A stretch of DNA of 64,000 nt, taken from contig JAEILZ010000001.1 in assembly GCA_018873225.1 (NCBI GenBank), forward strand, positions 4,030,001-4,094,000, in the 5' to 3' direction. Position numbers and translations under genes: made by a program. Of the stretch, positions 60,760 through 64,000 are shown piece after piece (within the stretch, counting starts at the first letter, position 1; each line of letters starts with the position of its first letter). A model generated the notes under the pieces. That model was not told where the DNA came from, searched no databases, and saw only the letters and a list, made by a program, of their open reading frames with translations. Source of the DNA: [Phialemoniopsis] sp. UDSM-2020. Taxonomy: Eukaryota; Ascomycota; Sordariomycetes; Thyridiales; Thyridiaceae.

Positions 60760-62319
60760 TCACTTGGCATGGTTGATGATCTCGGTATAGACGTCATCGG
60801 GGATTTTGCGGAGAATGTTGACGGCAAGGTTCTTGATCTGATCGGCTTGGAGAGCAGGGAACGATCGCAGAAGCTTGTTGGGACTAAGGGAGAAGGTCAG
60901 TTAATCGGAACTCGGGTGATTGATGATGCTGGATGGTTGTACATACCTAGGGCTTGTCAGGATCTCGTTCCGGATCAGCATCAGCTGCGCGACGATGCAC
61001 AAGATGTTGAGGTGGGGACCGAACGCGAACAAAAAGTCCCAAAGTCTCAGAACCTCTGGAAGTGGTGGCGTGCAGGCGCACAGGGTGAGGACGGAGGGGA
61101 AGGCGTAAATCTCGGCGGAAAGATTCTTGGAGAGGAGATAGGAGCTGAGCTTCGGGTCGACAATGGCAAGGACCTTATCGACCAGAGCCAGTCCCTTGTG
61201 CACGCCGTCCATTGCACCTCTGATGTAGCCCGGACATTCCTTGGTCAGGAACTGATAGAATGCCACGAAGGCTTCGGCCTCGCTTCGGGCGGCGTAGAGG
61301 AAGGGCGCCGCTAGGACGTTCATACCCTGCACATAAGTGCCGGGTTCAGAGACTCCACTACTCTCGGAGCCCTCGGTGGTCAGTGTCAAGGCTCGCGCAC
61401 GGTGCCTAGCGGCAGGCGATGAGGTCTGTGAAGGCGAGTCGGTGCTGCTGATAGCACCACTGCTCGTCGACGGCCTCTCTTCGATTTGCGCGAGGGAGGG
61501 TCTGCCACCACCCTGCGGCTTGCCGAGCCGATCCTCACGAGCATCGTGCAACTTCCATGCTATGGCGTTGAGCAGGCGGATCAAGCTCGCCTCACTGACC
61601 CTTCGCCTAAACAGCGGGTCCGTGGTGAGAGTGCGGAAAGTGTCGTTGCGGATCTTGGAGTAAGCTGGAGATGCGCCACGGTGAATCAGAGACAAGTAAG
61701 AATCGGTGTCCAGTATCGGAGAGTCGAGAAGGATAAGCCAGACGTAGATTCGAAGAGAAGACTGGAGATATAGAGGGTTAGTTAAGCCAATGGCCGGTAA
61801 GCCAGCGTCAACGATTCGACTCACCATGCCATCACCATCGCTCTTAATGCCTTGGTTCAAGATTTTGAGTCTGGCGCTCTCCAGAGAACCCATCACATCG
61901 CCGTCGACAGGGCCATCTCGGATCAGCCGCTCAAGCGACATACCGTCCGCCTGGTGGTTGCGGTTGTTGAAGAGATTGCGCCTAGCGGGGGTCATCATCG
62001 TACCGAAAGGATTGGCCATGGCGGCGTCGCTGTTGGCCCGACCGCGTTGAGGAGAACGATTTGAGGTGCTGATGTTTCTACGGACTGGCGATCCAGAGCG
62101 TTGTAGTGGGTGGGGTTGGGAGTGCTGTTGCTGTTGCTGCTGGAGTCTCTGCTGAGATATGAGTGACGGAGTGCCGGTGAACGAGGCTTTGGCACCCAGA
62201 TTGTGAGCAGATTGTAGCTTGCGAAGCCTGTGGGTGTTTGGCGATGGAGGGGGTTGCAGTGTGGTGGTCATCATGGATGGCGGCAACGAGGGTATTGACT
62301 CTTTGGTGGGACTAGGCAT
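60760..62319 (-). CDS. bub2: BUB2-type TBC-domain GTPase-activating protein (mitotic exit checkpoint)
   Basis: Exons 62319-61825, 61761-60947 and 60883-60760 encode 477 residues. Bub2 (Cdc16 in fission yeast), with Bfa1/Byr4, is the GAP for the GTPase Tem1/Spg1 and restrains mitotic exit and septation at spindle pole bodies. The N-terminal 130 residues are low complexity with a Gln run. The TBC domain starts near MSLERLIRDGPVDGD and contains the IxxDxxR motif (Ile202, Asp205, Arg208) and the YxQ motif in TYVQGMNVLAAPF. It ends LRLWDFLFAFGPHLNIL, followed by KLLRSFPALQADQIKNLA and KIPDDVYTEIINHAK, the characteristic Bub2 C-terminus. Intron 1 is 63 nt, in frame and without a stop, so it could be read through; the family alignment favours splicing. 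A Ser-rich insert separates the two catalytic motifs. Confidence 0.92.
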
Positions 62320-64000
62320 TGTGACGGCTTGGTGAAATTCGCGAGGATTTGCGCTGTGTCTTGGAGTTACTGAACAGGTGATACCATTTCTGAGAGACAA
62401 GTGACAGCAAAGTGAGACGAGAGAGACAACGTCTTGAGGCTGAATTGACAAGCCGTTGCGGTGCGCTTGTCTCGTGCAATTCGAGTCGCAACCTTCACCC
62501 ACCACCGTAAGCGGCGGGCTGGTCCGAGCGCCCCTCCCAGTTTTGGTGATTGAAAGCGGGTGGTTGGTTGGGTGGTAGTACCGGCAGAATTAGTGCATCC
62601 ATCGACGCGTTTTTTCGTGAACTGCGTTAATTGTGCATTGGCAGAAGACAGTTTCAACTATGCTATTGTAGATATCCTAGATACCTAGGTACAGTAGGTC
62701 AAAAAGCACACACACAATAAAAAAACGGCAGAAAGAATCGTCTCATCCGGCAGTTGGGAGATTGAAGATGAGGGGCATCATGATCATATCTGGATATTGT
62801 CTAAGCTCTCGAAGGGTGATGGTTATGATGGGGTAAAGGGCGACATCTGCAGGCCGGAGGCTGGGGCCCTTGCCTGTTCGTTCGACCTTCCACGCTTCAG
62901 CTCTTGAGCTGAACGGCTAACCACCGAAATGAGGCGCATGCTTTTTGCGAACATGTGGCTCAGGCCTGGCGGTCCATCTTATCTTATCTCTTTTTTCCCT
63001 GAGTGGTGGATGCACGCATTTATCGATGAAACCAGGCAGTTGGTCTTCGACAGAGTGATTTCAATGTCGATGCAATGCTACTAAGAATGCAGGTGTAAGT
63101 TTAACCCTAAAGCAACGTCCCCACCAGCCTACAACGGGCTGGGAAAAGGCCTGACATGGATACTTAATTTTTGCCTGTATAAGCTGTGTAATACTGGATA
63201 TCCGGCCCCTCTTGTTCTCAGTGTATGGAGTATTGCCTGCCATTTGGGTGTGTTCTCTGAATCGACGCCAAGTGTTAAACTTCGGATGACGTGCTCGTGC
63301 TAGTCCCCAGTCCGGCGTCGTCTCGAGCCCGCCAGACCCAGAGCATACCTCATTATCACCTTCTAGTCGACCTAGAATTCGGCCAAATTGTTCAAGAGGC
63401 GAAATGGCAGAAATTTCAATGTTAAGACTCGGGGTCATAGAGCTTTTCGCGATGCAGACATGTGAATGAAATGCGCTCGACACACCCACCGGCAATAGCC
63501 GAGCTAGATGGTCACGCTGACCTCTTGCTCCCTGGCTGCAGTGTCACGCAGGCAGCTCTGAAAGGCTGGAAGCATGCGAACGACCAAACAACAAATGCTG
63601 GGCGCCTCGGTGTGTGCAGTCAGCGCTTCAGGTCAGCCATGCGCATGGGTCAGGGACGTCGTCCACTCAAGCAGATCTTCTGCACCATTACCTCACCTTG
63701 CACTTGGAGCTTCCGGATGTGCATCCAGATCAGAAAAGGTGGGGCCCTTCTCAAGGAGGGCGATCACATCACCGCCGGACCGCATGGCGCAACCGGCCAC
63801 TAACGCATCTCTACAACATGTCATTGGCCAGACCCTCTCGGCAGCCCAGGGTCCCCACGAAAGACAGGGGAGCTCCAGGCTTGCAAGCTCGCAAGGGTAG
63901 GGAAGCTCATCCCACCTCCCGTCCTCCTCTCCTCTGTTACCTCTTCAAAGGTTATGCAGAGAGACATGTGCACGTCTGACAGACTCAGAGCCTTTGACAG
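62320..64000. other. Intergenic to the right edge, no gene seen
   Basis: Promoter and leader of BUB2 and 1.3 kb more. It includes the palindrome TACCTAGGTA near 62679-62692. Open frames here have no recognisable motif. Confidence 0.45.

Noticed and set aside
63061..63495. 144-codon minus-strand frame near the right edge
   Set aside because: No family similarity that I can see and no supporting splice or leader signals.

Overview
The window is nuclear DNA of a filamentous ascomycete (Pezizomycotina, most likely a sordariomycete). The evidence is gene content: a Zn2Cys6 regulator with the Fungal_trans_2 fold, the permease chaperone SHR3, BUB2, ISC1, COMPASS Swd3 and an extra AGC/NDR kinase. 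Genes also carry many short (about 45-120 nt) GT-AG introns with CTAAC or CTGAC branch sites. I place nineteen protein genes with some confidence, plus one weak candidate. I saw no rRNA or tRNA gene, CRISPR array or recognisable transposon. Exon joins below were worked out by hand from splice signals, reading phase and conserved protein motifs.

Layout. 1-4.6 kb: the 3' end of a mitoribosomal gene (mS42, SOD fold) and a SAM-PH protein. 4.6-13.4 kb: a gene desert with a G-quadruplex candidate, a CA repeat and a cluster of AATTAG motifs, ending in the ATG-free leader of a Zn2Cys6 regulator (13.4-15.6 kb). 19-24.4 kb: a cysteine-rich membrane protein, SHR3, PYM and QCR9; PYM and QCR9 are divergent over 417 bp. 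25.3-47.4 kb: a dense housekeeping block with UBR1, Swd3/WDR5, ISC1, an NDR kinase, a nucleolar FKBP, a DJ-1/PfpI protein and a GT2 glycosyltransferase. 47.4-54.4 kb: a second desert. 54.4-62.3 kb: THOC5, a PAQR receptor, a cysteine-rich GPI-type protein, and BUB2. The last 1.7 kb looks empty.

The genes are mostly independent core functions, not a cluster: ubiquitin N-end rule, histone H3K4 methylation, sphingolipid breakdown, mRNA export and EJC recycling, respiratory complex III, mitotic exit, and ER export of permeases. The observations most worth checking are: an in-frame TAG exactly at the first Trp of the conserved DWWS motif of the NDR kinase in an otherwise intact gene; a GC-AG intron in QCR9, whose 65-codon gene is split into five exons starting with a bare ATG exon; an arginine-serine-rich extension on the COMPASS WD40 subunit; a two-codon uORF just ahead of UBR1; and a 63-nt in-frame, stop-free intron in BUB2. 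I did not find a convincing new multi-gene system.
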